Origin: Halobellus clavatus | Lineage (GTDB): Archaea > Halobacteriota > Halobacteria > Halobacteriales > Haloferacaceae | Direction: 5' to 3' | Length of the DNA stretch: 64,000 bases | NCBI RefSeq assembly: GCF_900107195.1 | Contig: NZ_FNPB01000004.1 | Span: 242,587-306,586 of the forward strand | Part shown: piece after piece, positions 51,518 to 60,076 of the stretch | Numbering within the stretch: position 1 is the first letter of the stretch | Layout of the letters: each line of letters begins with the position of its first letter | Notes under the pieces: generated by a model | Database searches by the model: none | What the model saw: only the letters and a program-made list of their open reading frames with translations | What the model was told of the DNA's origin: nothing | Translations under genes and position numbers: made by a program

Positions 51518-52420
51518 ATGTCACCGAAGCCCGCTGCGGCCGGCGACCTCCGAACCGTCCCCATCGCCGACGGCGCCCGCGAACTGGCGTACGCCGAATA
51601 CGGCGACCCCGCCGGCGCGCCAGTCGTCTTCCTCCACGGGACGCCGGGGTCGCGTCGTCTGGGCGGCCTCCTCGATAGCGCTGCCGCCGATCACGGCGTC
51701 CGTTTGATTGCCCCCGATCGCCCCGGATACGGGAGCTCCGATCCGTGGCCGAACCGCAGTATCGCCGACACCGCAGCCACGGTGTTCCGGGTGCTGGACG
51801 ATGCTGACGTCCAAACCGCCGGCATCATCGCCTTCTCGGGCGGCGCGCCGTACGCCCTGACGGCCGCCGCCGAGCGCCCGTCGCGGCTCACCCGGGTCGA
51901 TGTCGTCTCCGGGACCGTGCCGCCCGCGATTCGAGAGTCGACCCCCGCCGTCCAGCGCCTCCTCTTCGGGATGGCGTCGACGGCACCGTCGGTTCTCCGG
52001 GGTGTGCTCCGCGGTCAGGCCTGGCTCGCCGCGCGTCTCGATCCCTCGTTCGTCACGGCACAGTACACCGCAGACGACCGCCAGACGCCTGTTCCCTCCG
52101 ACGTCGCAGAGACGGTCCGCACAGATTTCCGGACGGCCCTCCGCGACGGGGCGGCGGGCACAGTCACCGAACTCCGCCACGCCGCGAGCGAGTGGGCGGT
52201 TCCGTCCCTCGACGGCGACGTCGACATCCGGATTCGGCACGGCACCCGCGACGGCAACGTCCCGATCGAGGACGCTCGCCGCTTCGCCTCAGACCTCCCT
52301 GCGCGGTTCGAGACCGAAGCGAACGCAGATCACCTGGGGACGCTCCGCCGGAGCGCGCCGGCGCTCCTCGCCGAGCATCGGCGTCGCGATCCCTCACCGG
52401 CGCTCGAACACGGTGATTGA
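51518..52420 (+). CDS. Alpha/beta hydrolase
   Basis: A 300-residue alpha/beta hydrolase. The oxyanion turn is FLHGTPGSRR near residue 38, a DRPGYGSSD block comes at about 66, the nucleophile Ser is in AFSGGAPYA near residue 106, Asp in RHGTRDGNVP and His in NADHLGT. The nucleophile elbow A-F-S-G-G is a close variant of G-x-S-x-G. It hydrolyses esters, lactones or similar bonds. An HTH-10 regulator gene follows 34 bp downstream. Confidence 0.87.
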   Translation: MSPKPAAAGDLRTVPIADGARELAYAEYGDPAGAPVVFLHGTPGSRRLGGLLDSAAADHGVRLIAPDRPGYGSSDPWPNRSIADTAATVFRVLDDADVQTAGIIAFSGGAPYALTAAAERPSRLTRVDVVSGTVPPAIRESTPAVQRLLFGMASTAPSVLRGVLRGQAWLAARLDPSFVTAQYTADDRQTPVPSDVAETVRTDFRTALRDGAAGTVTELRHAASEWAVPSLDGDVDIRIRHGTRDGNVPIEDARRFASDLPARFETEANADHLGTLRRSAPALLAEHRRRDPSPALEHGD

Positions 52421-52454
52421 TGTGTGGGCCCGGCCAACCACGATCGAACGCGGA

Positions 52455-53099
52455 ATGAAACGGGTCCAGTTCTCGATCACGTACCCCGAGCGGTTGCGGC
52501 ATCCGATCCACCGCGAGATCGTCGGTGACGGATCGATATCGCAGGCCGAGTTGTTGATGTGGAGCCCGACTGCGGACGCGACGACCCTCTTCCGCTTCGA
52601 CGGTGAGCCGGCAGCGACCGAGGCGGTGCTCACGGCGATCGACTCGCTGACAACGAGTGCCCTCGTCGCTGATGGCAAGGGGACCTACGCCTTCCTCAGA
52701 CAGGACGCCTACGAGTTCGCCGAGTCGATCCTCGACGCCATCGCCGAGGCAGCCGTGATCTTCGTCCCGCCGGTCGTATTCGAAGCGCGTGGGACGGTCC
52801 AGTTCGAAGCCGTCGGCGAGACGGCAGCCGTCGGAGACTTCCACGACACGCTCTCCGAACTCGGTGACATCGAAATCCGCCACGTCCACGACTTCGAGCG
52901 GGTCCGCTCGCCCAGCGGCCTCACCGACCGCCAACTGGCGGCGCTGGAAGCCGCCGTCGACGCTGGCTACTACGCGGTCCCGCGCCAGGGCACCCTGGCC
53001 GACGTCGCCGCCACCCTCGATTGCGCGACGAGCACTGCGGGCGAACTCGTCCGTAAAGCCGAGGCGGCGGTGGTGCGTCGGTACGTCACGACGCAGTGA
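52455..53099 (+). CDS. HTH-10 (bacterio-opsin activator type) transcriptional regulator
   Basis: A 214-residue regulator. The N-terminal half has the sensory fold common to haloarchaeal Bat-like proteins (KRVQFSITYPERLRHPIHRE), and the C-terminal HTH-10 motif LTDRQLAALEAAVDAGYYAVPR...TLADVAATLDCATSTAGELVRKAE occupies about 150-205. Such proteins act as activators or repressors tied to light, oxygen or metabolites. It shares the strand with the alpha/beta hydrolase and may control it. It converges with the small membrane protein. Confidence 0.9.
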   Translation: MKRVQFSITYPERLRHPIHREIVGDGSISQAELLMWSPTADATTLFRFDGEPAATEAVLTAIDSLTTSALVADGKGTYAFLRQDAYEFAESILDAIAEAAVIFVPPVVFEARGTVQFEAVGETAAVGDFHDTLSELGDIEIRHVHDFERVRSPSGLTDRQLAALEAAVDAGYYAVPRQGTLADVAATLDCATSTAGELVRKAEAAVVRRYVTTQ

Positions 53100-53108
53100 C
53101 GCCGGGCG

Positions 53109-53465
53109 TCATCTGGCCGCAAACACCCAAGAGAGCACTGCGACAAACAGCCCAGCACACCCGGCGACGACGACAGAAGGAAACACGGCGCCGTCCAGGA
53201 TGATCCACGCGAGCGTGAACCCGACGACGACGGCACCGATGAAACCGAAGAGCGCAGCGGAGCGCCGCCGGCCTATGGTGTCCCCGGTAGCGATCCAGTA
53301 GAGTCCCCCTGCGGCGACCACGGCGGTGGCGTCGATACCGTATCGAAGGCCGGCGGCGGGTGCGAGCGCGACCTGGTCCTGGAGCAGTTCCGCCACGACG
53401 ACGGCACCCATCACTCCGGCCGCGAGACTGATCACCAAGGTGAGCGAGAGCGAGCGACTGTTCAT
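53109..53465 (-). CDS. Small membrane protein
   Basis: A 118-residue protein with about four hydrophobic segments (near 5-24, 43-59, 70-86 and 90-115), separated by short polar loops such as TGDTIGRRRS. No family recognised. It converges with the HTH-10 gene and ends 9 bp from it. The ATG at 53465 is used because the frame start at 53480 adds little. Confidence 0.6.
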   Translation of the reverse strand: MNSRSLSLTLVISLAAGVMGAVVVAELLQDQVALAPAAGLRYGIDATAVVAAGGLYWIATGDTIGRRRSAALFGFIGAVVVGFTLAWIILDGAVFPSVVVAGCAGLFVAVLSWVFAAR

Positions 53466-53552
53466 ACCGGAGCGAGGCACCGATCCGGGAAAGGATTGCC
53501 GACCAATGTGACGACTGCGAGGGGGTGTCCTGGTAGCATACGCCGCCGTCGA

Positions 53553-54419
53553 TCAGGCGATGACGAGCCACGCCAACAGCACCACGAGTCCGCCGATCGA
53601 GGTCGACGCGACGGCGTGGACTCGGAGCCGATCCAGCAGTTCGTGCGCGTCGCCGGAGGTCGACAGCAGACTGTGGATCTCACTCCCGAGTTCACAGCGC
53701 GGGAGGAAGTCCATCGCGACATGGAGGAACACGCCCGCGGCGAACCCGAAGACCAGCCCTCGGACGAGCCCCGACGCGGGAAGCGCGATCATCGACGAGA
53801 GCAGGCCGGCGATGCCCACGCCCGTCGCGGGCAACAGCAGAATCGACGGGTCGCGGCCGTTGTTCGTGAGTCGGCGCGCAGCGGCGTAGCCTGCCGGCCC
53901 CTTGTGGGAGACGATCGCGAGGCCGAGCAGCGCGCCAAGTTCGGGCATATTCCCGTAGATGATTCCGATGATGGCCCCCGCGGAGAACGCGTGCGCGGTC
54001 AGTTCCGCGACGGTGCGATCCATCGGGAGGTCCATATGCGACAGTCGGTGCCCGACCGTGTGCGAGGCGAAGCCGGCGAGCAGTCCGAACGCCACGCCGA
54101 ACCCACCCCACTGGGGGTGCTGGCCGATCGCCTGCGGGACCAGAAACACGGCGGCGCTCGTCACCATCGCCCCGGCAGCGAGTCCGTACCCCCACACGAG
54201 TGCGCCCGCGCTCTCGGTCCCGGTTCGAGCACCCAGCGGGACACCCAGTGCCATCGCGAGGAACGCCACCCACGAGATGCCGACCAGTTTCCCGGCGCTC
54301 GTCGTTCCGGTGACGACGGCGACGACCGACAGCAGGGCTAACACCACGGTCGCGAGGAGCCCGACCCGCGAGAGCCGACCTAGAATATGAATATTCTCCT
54401 CTTCGTTAATAACGCTCAC
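53553..54419 (-). CDS. ZIP-family metal transporter
   Basis: A 288-residue membrane protein with about eight hydrophobic segments. The ZIP signatures are TVGHRLSH, then AHAFSAGAIIGIIYGNMPE, and VSHKGPAGYAAARRL with FAAGVFLHVAMDFLP. ZIP carriers move zinc, iron or manganese into the cytoplasm. The GTG at 54419 is chosen because a TATA-like TTATTAAA lies about 26 bp upstream; the ATG at 54440 overlaps that box and would add seven residues. A perfect palindrome lies within the first codons. Confidence 0.87.
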   Translation of the reverse strand: MSVINEEENIHILGRLSRVGLLATVVLALLSVVAVVTGTTSAGKLVGISWVAFLAMALGVPLGARTGTESAGALVWGYGLAAGAMVTSAAVFLVPQAIGQHPQWGGFGVAFGLLAGFASHTVGHRLSHMDLPMDRTVAELTAHAFSAGAIIGIIYGNMPELGALLGLAIVSHKGPAGYAAARRLTNNGRDPSILLLPATGVGIAGLLSSMIALPASGLVRGLVFGFAAGVFLHVAMDFLPRCELGSEIHSLLSTSGDAHELLDRLRVHAVASTSIGGLVVLLAWLVIA

Positions 54420-54508
54420 ATTGCTAATACGACTATCCATTTTAATAAGCTTATCGGAGCGTCGCTCGGGTGAGTGCCGCAGACGGAGCTCACCCCTTCG
54501 ACAGCCGA

Positions 54509-55237
54509 CTACCGCGAGCGCGTCGCCGTCTTCCAGCGGCGGAGATCGACCCGCTCGCCGTCGATCTCCTCGCTGTCTGCCTCGCTCGCGGCCCAGACGA
54601 ACATCGGCGCAATGTCTTCGGTCGCACGGCCGCCCGGGGCGCTGAGATCAGTGTCGACCAGCCCCGGATCGACCACCGCCGCGGTCTGCGGAGCGTCGAC
54701 GGCGAACTGTCGAACCAGCGCCTCCGCGCCGGCCTTCGAGACCGCGTACGCCCCCATTCCTTCCCGGGCCTCGACGGCGATCGACCCCGATGGAACGAGG
54801 ACGCGGCCGTGCTCCGCCAGCCGACCGGCCGCCTCCTTCAGCGTCACGAACACCCCGCGGAGGTTCGTCGCCATCGTCTCGTCGAAGCGATCGTACGGTT
54901 CCGAGTGAATCGGCGCCTCGCCCGACGTGCTGTGCTTGACGCCCGCGTTGGCGACGACGACGTCGATGGTGTCGCTGGTACCGACGCCGGCGGCGACGTC
55001 CATCACGGTCTCGACCTCACTCGCATCTCGGACGTCCGCGCTGACTCCCTCGACTGTCGCATCGCCTTCGGCGGCCTCGCTATTTGTTCGCGCCGCGGCG
55101 ACAGCGTCGTCCAGTGCCTCGACGTCACGCGCACAGCCCACCACTGCGGCCCCACGGGCGGCGAACGCCCGTAACAGGGTCCGACCGATGCCACGACTCG
55201 CGCCCGTCACGACCACCGTCGCGTCTGTCAGTTCCAT
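54509..55237 (-). CDS. Short-chain dehydrogenase/reductase
   Basis: A 242-residue SDR. The cofactor motif TGASRGIG is near residue 12, NAG follows near 93, and the catalytic triad reads Ser in PSGSIAVEA and Tyr-x-x-x-Lys in YAVSK. It catalyses NAD(P)-dependent oxidation or reduction of an alcohol or keto group; the substrate is unknown. The ATG at 55237 begins the fold. It is divergent from the carotenoid genes with about 150 bp between the starts. Confidence 0.88.
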   Translation of the reverse strand: MELTDATVVVTGASRGIGRTLLRAFAARGAAVVGCARDVEALDDAVAAARTNSEAAEGDATVEGVSADVRDASEVETVMDVAAGVGTSDTIDVVVANAGVKHSTSGEAPIHSEPYDRFDETMATNLRGVFVTLKEAAGRLAEHGRVLVPSGSIAVEAREGMGAYAVSKAGAEALVRQFAVDAPQTAAVVDPGLVDTDLSAPGGRATEDIAPMFVWAASEADSEEIDGERVDLRRWKTATRSR

Positions 55238-55356
55238 ACCCGTTGCAGGGGGCGAACCCGGGTAAAGATTCTCGCCGGTCGCACCCGCAACACGGGCGCT
55301 TCTCGATCGGGTGCGACCTGAAAAACGGTTGTCTACGTGACCCCCTCGGTCAGTCG

Positions 55357-55364
55357 ATTTATCA
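55357..55364 (+). promoter_or_regulatory. TATA box for the bacterioruberin operon
   Basis: ATTTATCA is centred about 28 bp before the ATG at 55388, as for a leaderless transcript of crtI, lyeJ and cruF. Confidence 0.5.
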
Positions 55365-55387
55365 GTACCACGCCCTTCCGTCAGCAT

Positions 55388-56890
55388 ATGAAGACTCCTC
55401 CGGAACTGGATTCGCTCGCCGGCGCGGACGTGGTCGTGATCGGCGGCGGCTTCGGTGGCCTCTCGACCGCGTGCTACCTGGCCGATGCGGGGGCCGACGT
55501 GACGCTCTTAGAGAAAAACGAGCAGTTGGGCGGTCGCGCGAGTCGGCTAGAGGTCGACGGCTTCCGGTTCGATATGGGCCCGTCGTGGTATCTGATGCCC
55601 GACGTCTTCGAGCGCTTCTTCGCGTACTTCGATCACGAACCCGCGGACTACTACGACCTCACGCGGCTGGATCCGCACTACCGGATCTTCTTCAAGGACG
55701 GCGACCGCGTCGACATGGTTCCCGACCTCGAACAGAACCGCGCGGTGTTCGAGTCCTACGAACCCGGTGCCGGCGAACAGTTCGACCGCTACCTGGAGAA
55801 ATCGAGAGAGAACTACGAGGTCGGAATGGAGCACTTCGTCTACGAGGACCGCTCGTCGCTGTCGGACTTCCTCGACTGGAACGTCGCGAAGAACGCCCGG
55901 GGCCTCTCGCTCATCGGTTCGATGCAGGATCACGTCGAGCAGTACTTCGAACACCCGAAACTCCAGCAGATTATGCAGTACACGCTGGTCTTCCTCGGTG
56001 GTGCGCCGAACAACACGCCCGCGCTCTACAACCTGATGAGTCACGTCGATTTCAATATGGGCGTCTACTACCCCGAGAACGGTCTCGGGGGCGTCGTCGA
56101 CGGCATCGTCGAACTCGGCGAGGAACTCGGGATCGATTTCCAGACAGCGGCCCCGGTCTCGGAGATCAAGGGCCGTCAGGGGGCTTTCGCGGTTCGCACC
56201 GAAGACGGTCGGGAGTGGTTCCCCGACTACGTCGTCAGCGACGCCGACTACCGCCACACCGAGATGGAACTCCTTGACGAGCAAAAGCGGCAGTACGATG
56301 CGGACTACTGGGATTCGCGGACGTACGCGCCGTCGGCGTTCCTACTCTATCTCGGCGTGGAGGGCGACGTCGACCCGCTGGAGCACCACACGCTCGTCTT
56401 ACCCACAGATTGGGACGAGCACTTCGAGCGCATCTTCGACAACCCCGAGTGGCCCGAGGATCCGGCGTACTACCTCTGTGTCCCCTCCGAGACCGACGAC
56501 AGCGTCGCCCCCGAGGGCCACTCGAACCTCTTCGCGCTCGTGCCGATCGCGGCCGGCATCGAGGACACGCCCGAGATCCGCGAGGAGTTCCGAGACCTCG
56601 TCTTAGACGACATTGCCGAGAACACTGGCGTCGAACTTCGGGACCGGATCGTCGTCGAGGAGTCCTTCTGTGTCTCGGACTTCGCTGAGCGGTACAATTC
56701 CACGCAGGGGACCGCGCTGGGCCTCGCCCACACCCTCCGGCAGACCGCGTTGTTCCGCCCGCCGCACCGGTCGTCGGCCGTCGACGGCCTCTACTTCACC
56801 GGCGCGTTCACCACGCCCGGGATCGGGGTGCCGATGTGCCTGATCAGCGGCGAACTCACCGCCGAGTCGATGGCCGAACAGGCCGGGTGA
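55388..56890 (+). CDS. crtI: Phytoene desaturase / carotenoid 3,4-desaturase (CrtI/CrtD family)
   Basis: A 500-residue FAD enzyme. The N-terminal dinucleotide motif VVVIGGGFGGLSTACYL is near residue 15, with EKNEQLGGRAS after it, and the C-terminal family signature GLYFTGAFTTPGIGVPM is near residue 465. It adds double bonds to phytoene or to bacterioruberin precursors at the membrane. Haloarchaea often carry more than one such gene; position before lyeJ and cruF is typical for the 3,4-desaturase (CrtD) role, so either step is possible. The next gene starts four bases after the stop. Confidence 0.87.
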   Translation: MKTPPELDSLAGADVVVIGGGFGGLSTACYLADAGADVTLLEKNEQLGGRASRLEVDGFRFDMGPSWYLMPDVFERFFAYFDHEPADYYDLTRLDPHYRIFFKDGDRVDMVPDLEQNRAVFESYEPGAGEQFDRYLEKSRENYEVGMEHFVYEDRSSLSDFLDWNVAKNARGLSLIGSMQDHVEQYFEHPKLQQIMQYTLVFLGGAPNNTPALYNLMSHVDFNMGVYYPENGLGGVVDGIVELGEELGIDFQTAAPVSEIKGRQGAFAVRTEDGREWFPDYVVSDADYRHTEMELLDEQKRQYDADYWDSRTYAPSAFLLYLGVEGDVDPLEHHTLVLPTDWDEHFERIFDNPEWPEDPAYYLCVPSETDDSVAPEGHSNLFALVPIAAGIEDTPEIREEFRDLVLDDIAENTGVELRDRIVVEESFCVSDFAERYNSTQGTALGLAHTLRQTALFRPPHRSSAVDGLYFTGAFTTPGIGVPMCLISGELTAESMAEQAG

Positions 56891-56893
56891 GCC

Positions 56894-57736
56894 GTGTCGA
56901 TGCTGGGGCGACTCCGCTATCTGTTCACGCTGTCACGGCCGCGGTTCTGGCTCTATTTGGCCGGGCCGATCGTCGTCGGCGTCGCCTTCGGGGTCGAATC
57001 GCAGAGCGGGCTCTTCACGCCGGTGACGATCGGGCTGTTCGCGTATTTCCTCCTCCCGGCGAACGTGTTCCTCTACGGCATCAACGACGTCTTCGACGCT
57101 GATGTCGATACGGGGAACCCGAAGAAAGAGACGAAAGAAGCGAAATGGCGCGGTGATCCGATCGTGGCCGCCGTCGTCGCGGTGGCGACGCTCTTGGGCG
57201 CGTTCACCTTCGTCGCGACGCCGCGCCTCGCGTGGCCGTACCTCGCGGGATTCTTCCTGCTCGGATTCCAGTACTCGGCCCCCCCGCTGCGGTTCAAGAC
57301 GACGCCGTTCCTGGATTCGCTCTCGAACGGGCTCTACGTTCTCCCGGGGGCGGCCGCGTACGCGACCGTCGCGGGATCACACCCGCCGGCGGCGGCACTC
57401 GCCGGCGCGTGGCTCTGGGCGATGGGGATGCATACGTTCTCGGCGATTCCCGACATCGAACCGGACCGCGAGGCCGGGATCCGCACGACGGCGACGTTCC
57501 TCGGCGAGCGGAGGACGCTCGGCTACTGTCTCGCCTGCTGGCTCGCTGCCGCGGCAGTCTTCGGCCTCGTCGACCCCCGGATGGGGGCGGTCCTCGTCGC
57601 CTACCCGGTCCTCGTCTTCGCGATCCGGTTCGCCGGCGTCGACGTGCGTCGCGCCTACTGGTGGTACCCGGCACTCAACACCGCGGTCGGAACGCTCCTG
57701 ACGCTCGGTGCGCTCTGGAGGCTCCTGTATGGCTGA
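56894..57736 (+). CDS. lyeJ: Lycopene elongase / 1,2-hydratase (LyeJ, UbiA prenyltransferase family)
   Basis: A 280-residue membrane prenyltransferase with about eight hydrophobic helices. The two aspartate-rich sites are NDVFDADVDTGN near residue 65 and DIEPDREAGIRT near residue 195. It adds C5 prenyl groups to lycopene on the way to bacterioruberin. It starts with GTG right after crtI; an ATG two codons in is an alternative. The end overlaps cruF by eight bases. Confidence 0.9.
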   Translation: MSMLGRLRYLFTLSRPRFWLYLAGPIVVGVAFGVESQSGLFTPVTIGLFAYFLLPANVFLYGINDVFDADVDTGNPKKETKEAKWRGDPIVAAVVAVATLLGAFTFVATPRLAWPYLAGFFLLGFQYSAPPLRFKTTPFLDSLSNGLYVLPGAAAYATVAGSHPPAAALAGAWLWAMGMHTFSAIPDIEPDREAGIRTTATFLGERRTLGYCLACWLAAAAVFGLVDPRMGAVLVAYPVLVFAIRFAGVDVRRAYWWYPALNTAVGTLLTLGALWRLLYG

Positions 57737-58619
57737 AGGCGATTCCGGCGGGTCGGCTGTGGGGCGCTCACTCCTCGCGGCTCTCCCGCGGACCCGCGAG
57801 GGGTGGGAAGCGCGTCTCGAGCGACTCGTGCGCGAGAACCGTTTCACCATCTCGGTGTTCTTCCCGCTGAACGGGATCGTACTCCTCCTGGCGAGTGCCG
57901 AGGGCATCCTCCCTGAACCGCTGGCGTTCAACGGGCTGTTGATCCTCCTCGGGACGGCCGTGATGCGCTCACCGCTCATCGTAGGCGTCCTCCCGATCAC
58001 TGGCCGGCGGGCCGCCGCGGGCGTCGGCGCGCTGACCCTGTACGCATACGGCATCGAGTACCTGGGCGTCCACACCGGCGTTCCGTACGGCGAGTTCTAC
58101 TACGGCGTCGACCTCGGGCCGATTCTCGCGGGCGTCCCGCTGGGCCTCCCGATCTTCTTTATCCCGCTGGTGATGAACTCGTATCTGCTCTGTCTGCTTC
58201 TCTTGGGGGAACGCGCCGCCCGCACAGGGGTCCGGCTGGCTGCCGTGATCGCCGCCGTGCTGACGATGGACCTCGTCCTCGATCCCGGGGCCGTCGCGCT
58301 GGGGTTCTGGGTGTACCCCGGTGGCGGTGCGTTCTACGGCGTCCCGCTCTCGAACTACGCGGGCTGGATCGTCTCGGCGACCGTCGCCGTCCTCGCGCTG
58401 GACTGGGGGTACGACCGTCGAGCCCTCGTGCGTCGACTCGACCGCTGTGAGTTCCTCCTCGACGACCTGGTCTCCTTTGTCATCCTCTGGGGCGGCATCA
58501 ACGCGTGGTTCGGCAACTGGCTCCCGGTCGCGCTCGCGGCGCTGTTCGGATTCGGACTGCTCAGAACGGACCGGTTCGATACGCCGACCGCAGCACGCTT
58601 CCTCACTCGCTTCCGGTGA
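57729..58619 (+). CDS. cruF: Bisanhydrobacterioruberin hydratase (CruF)
   Basis: A 296-residue membrane protein with about seven hydrophobic segments and the CruF core GIEYLGVHTGVPYGEFYYG near residue 105, followed by DLVLDPGAVALGFW. It hydrates the ends of bisanhydrobacterioruberin, giving the final C50 carotenoid. The ATG at 57729 overlaps the lyeJ stop by eight bases, so the two are coupled. The 3' end overlaps the convergent crtB by 17 bp. Confidence 0.9.
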   Translation: MAEGDSGGSAVGRSLLAALPRTREGWEARLERLVRENRFTISVFFPLNGIVLLLASAEGILPEPLAFNGLLILLGTAVMRSPLIVGVLPITGRRAAAGVGALTLYAYGIEYLGVHTGVPYGEFYYGVDLGPILAGVPLGLPIFFIPLVMNSYLLCLLLLGERAARTGVRLAAVIAAVLTMDLVLDPGAVALGFWVYPGGGAFYGVPLSNYAGWIVSATVAVLALDWGYDRRALVRRLDRCEFLLDDLVSFVILWGGINAWFGNWLPVALAALFGFGLLRTDRFDTPTAARFLTRFR

Positions 58620-59688
58620 AACTCCGGAGCCACCCCGAAACGCGACCGACGCGCCGGAACGCCCCCAGCGAGCGGCCTCTCGTGGGACCCGAGTGTCCCG
58701 GATCCTGCGTCCGCTCGCCGTCCTCGGGGTACGGGACGACGCTGACGCGGCGGAACACGGCGACGGGGTCGCGTTCGAGCGCCCAGAACAGCCGCGTTTT
58801 CGCGAGCAGGTAGAGTTTCCGCGGCGTCGACAGCGACGGCGTCACCGCGAGGACGTCGCAGTCGCGGCGGCGGATCTCGCGGTGGTGGTCGGCGTAGAGG
58901 ACCGCCGCCAGCAGGACGGCGAACTGACAGTCCTCCGGGAGGTAGTGAATCCCGGCGACCCCTTTCCGGTACAACGACTCGGCTCGTTCCAGCTCCGTCT
59001 CCATCGCGGCCCGGAAGTTCTCGTCGTACTCGAAGTTCAGCACCTGCGCTTCGCTGACGCCGTGCTCGCGAAGCGTCTCCTGCGGCAGGTAGATTCGGTC
59101 GCGGTCGACGACGTCCTCGCGGACGTCGCGGAGGAAGTTCGAGAGCTGGAACGCCTCGCCGAGCGCCGTCGCGTGGGGGAGCGCCAGTTCGGGCTGCTCG
59201 GGCTCCATAATCTCGGTCATCATCCGGCCGACGGCGGCCGCCGACCCGTCCATATACGCCTCTAGCTCCTCGTACGTCTCGTAGCGATCGGTGTCGATGT
59301 CGGCGGCCATCGCGTCGATGAAGACGTTCACGTCCGAGTCGGCGATGTCGTACGCCTCGACCAACTCGGCGAACGCCGAGAGGACCGGATCGTCCGTGTC
59401 TTCCTCACCGAGGGCCTGCCGACGGAGTTCTTCGAGCCGTCGACGCTGCTCTGGTGGCGGTGCAGTATCGGCGGCGTCGACGACTTCGTCTGCCAGGCGG
59501 AAGAAGGCGTACAGCACGTACGTCGCGTGCCGGACCCGTTCGGGGAGGACGCGGGTCGCTAAGTGGAACGTCTTTCCGGTCTGCCGCTGGATCGCCTTAC
59601 TCCGTCGAATCTGTTCTTGTTCGACCATCGTTACGTACCACGGTTCAGGGCGTCTCGTCGCGATTCCGTCCGGCCACGCATCTGTCAT
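58603..59688 (-). CDS. crtB: Phytoene synthase (CrtB)
   Basis: A 361-residue prenyl synthase. The two metal-binding sites are DEVVD near residue 68 and DVREDVVDRDRIYLP near residue 195. It joins two geranylgeranyl diphosphates head to head, the first step of carotenoid synthesis. The start at 59688 is supported by a TATA box about 24 bp upstream; the internal ATG at 59628 would give 341 residues. It converges with cruF and shares 17 bp with its end. Confidence 0.92.
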   Translation of the reverse strand: MTDAWPDGIATRRPEPWYVTMVEQEQIRRSKAIQRQTGKTFHLATRVLPERVRHATYVLYAFFRLADEVVDAADTAPPPEQRRRLEELRRQALGEEDTDDPVLSAFAELVEAYDIADSDVNVFIDAMAADIDTDRYETYEELEAYMDGSAAAVGRMMTEIMEPEQPELALPHATALGEAFQLSNFLRDVREDVVDRDRIYLPQETLREHGVSEAQVLNFEYDENFRAAMETELERAESLYRKGVAGIHYLPEDCQFAVLLAAVLYADHHREIRRRDCDVLAVTPSLSTPRKLYLLAKTRLFWALERDPVAVFRRVSVVPYPEDGERTQDPGHSGPTRGRSLGAFRRVGRVSGWLRSFTGSE

Positions 59689-59706
59689 CTGATGTACGGA
59701 CTGAAT

Positions 59707-59716
59707 TCATATAACG
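59707..59716 (-). promoter_or_regulatory. TATA box for crtB
   Basis: The minus strand reads GTTATATGAA around this position, about 24 bp before the ATG at 59688. It supports that longer start. Confidence 0.5.
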
Positions 59717-59813
59717 CTTCGTGCCGATGTGACACCGCGACGACGCTCCGTCGAGCGATCGGCCACCAGAGTGATATACCCGGTTTCGGCGGTTCGGCAG
59801 ATTCCGTGTCAGA

Positions 59814-60005
59814 TCACCAAAACGTGTCGCTGCAGTCGTAGACGACGCCGTGCTCGGGGCAGACGTACTTGCAGTGCCGGCGGGCCATCGATCGCTCACA
59901 GAACGGGCAGGGTCGGCCCGGCGGCGACTCGACGCCGCGGTCGGTGTCGTCGTTCGGTGATTTGCCCGGGTCGCTCACGAGTCGAGTGGCGGTCCCGGCG
60001 GGCAA
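59814..60005 (-). CDS. HVO_2523-type zinc-finger microprotein
   Basis: A 63-residue protein whose C-terminal half is a zinc finger with CPFCERSMARRHCKYVCPEHG and a terminal DCSDTFW. The spacing of CxxC, HC and CPEH matches the haloarchaeal HVO_2523 family of tiny zinc-finger proteins. Their role is unknown; nucleic acid or protein binding is likely. It follows nrdJ on the same strand after about 70 bp. Confidence 0.8.
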   Translation of the reverse strand: MPAGTATRLVSDPGKSPNDDTDRGVESPPGRPCPFCERSMARRHCKYVCPEHGVVYDCSDTFW

Positions 60006-60076
60006 GAAAGTTCGCGTTCGAGCGCTATCGGCCCGAGCGATTGCCGATCGAAGGCCGCGGTGTCTGAATCAGCGAT

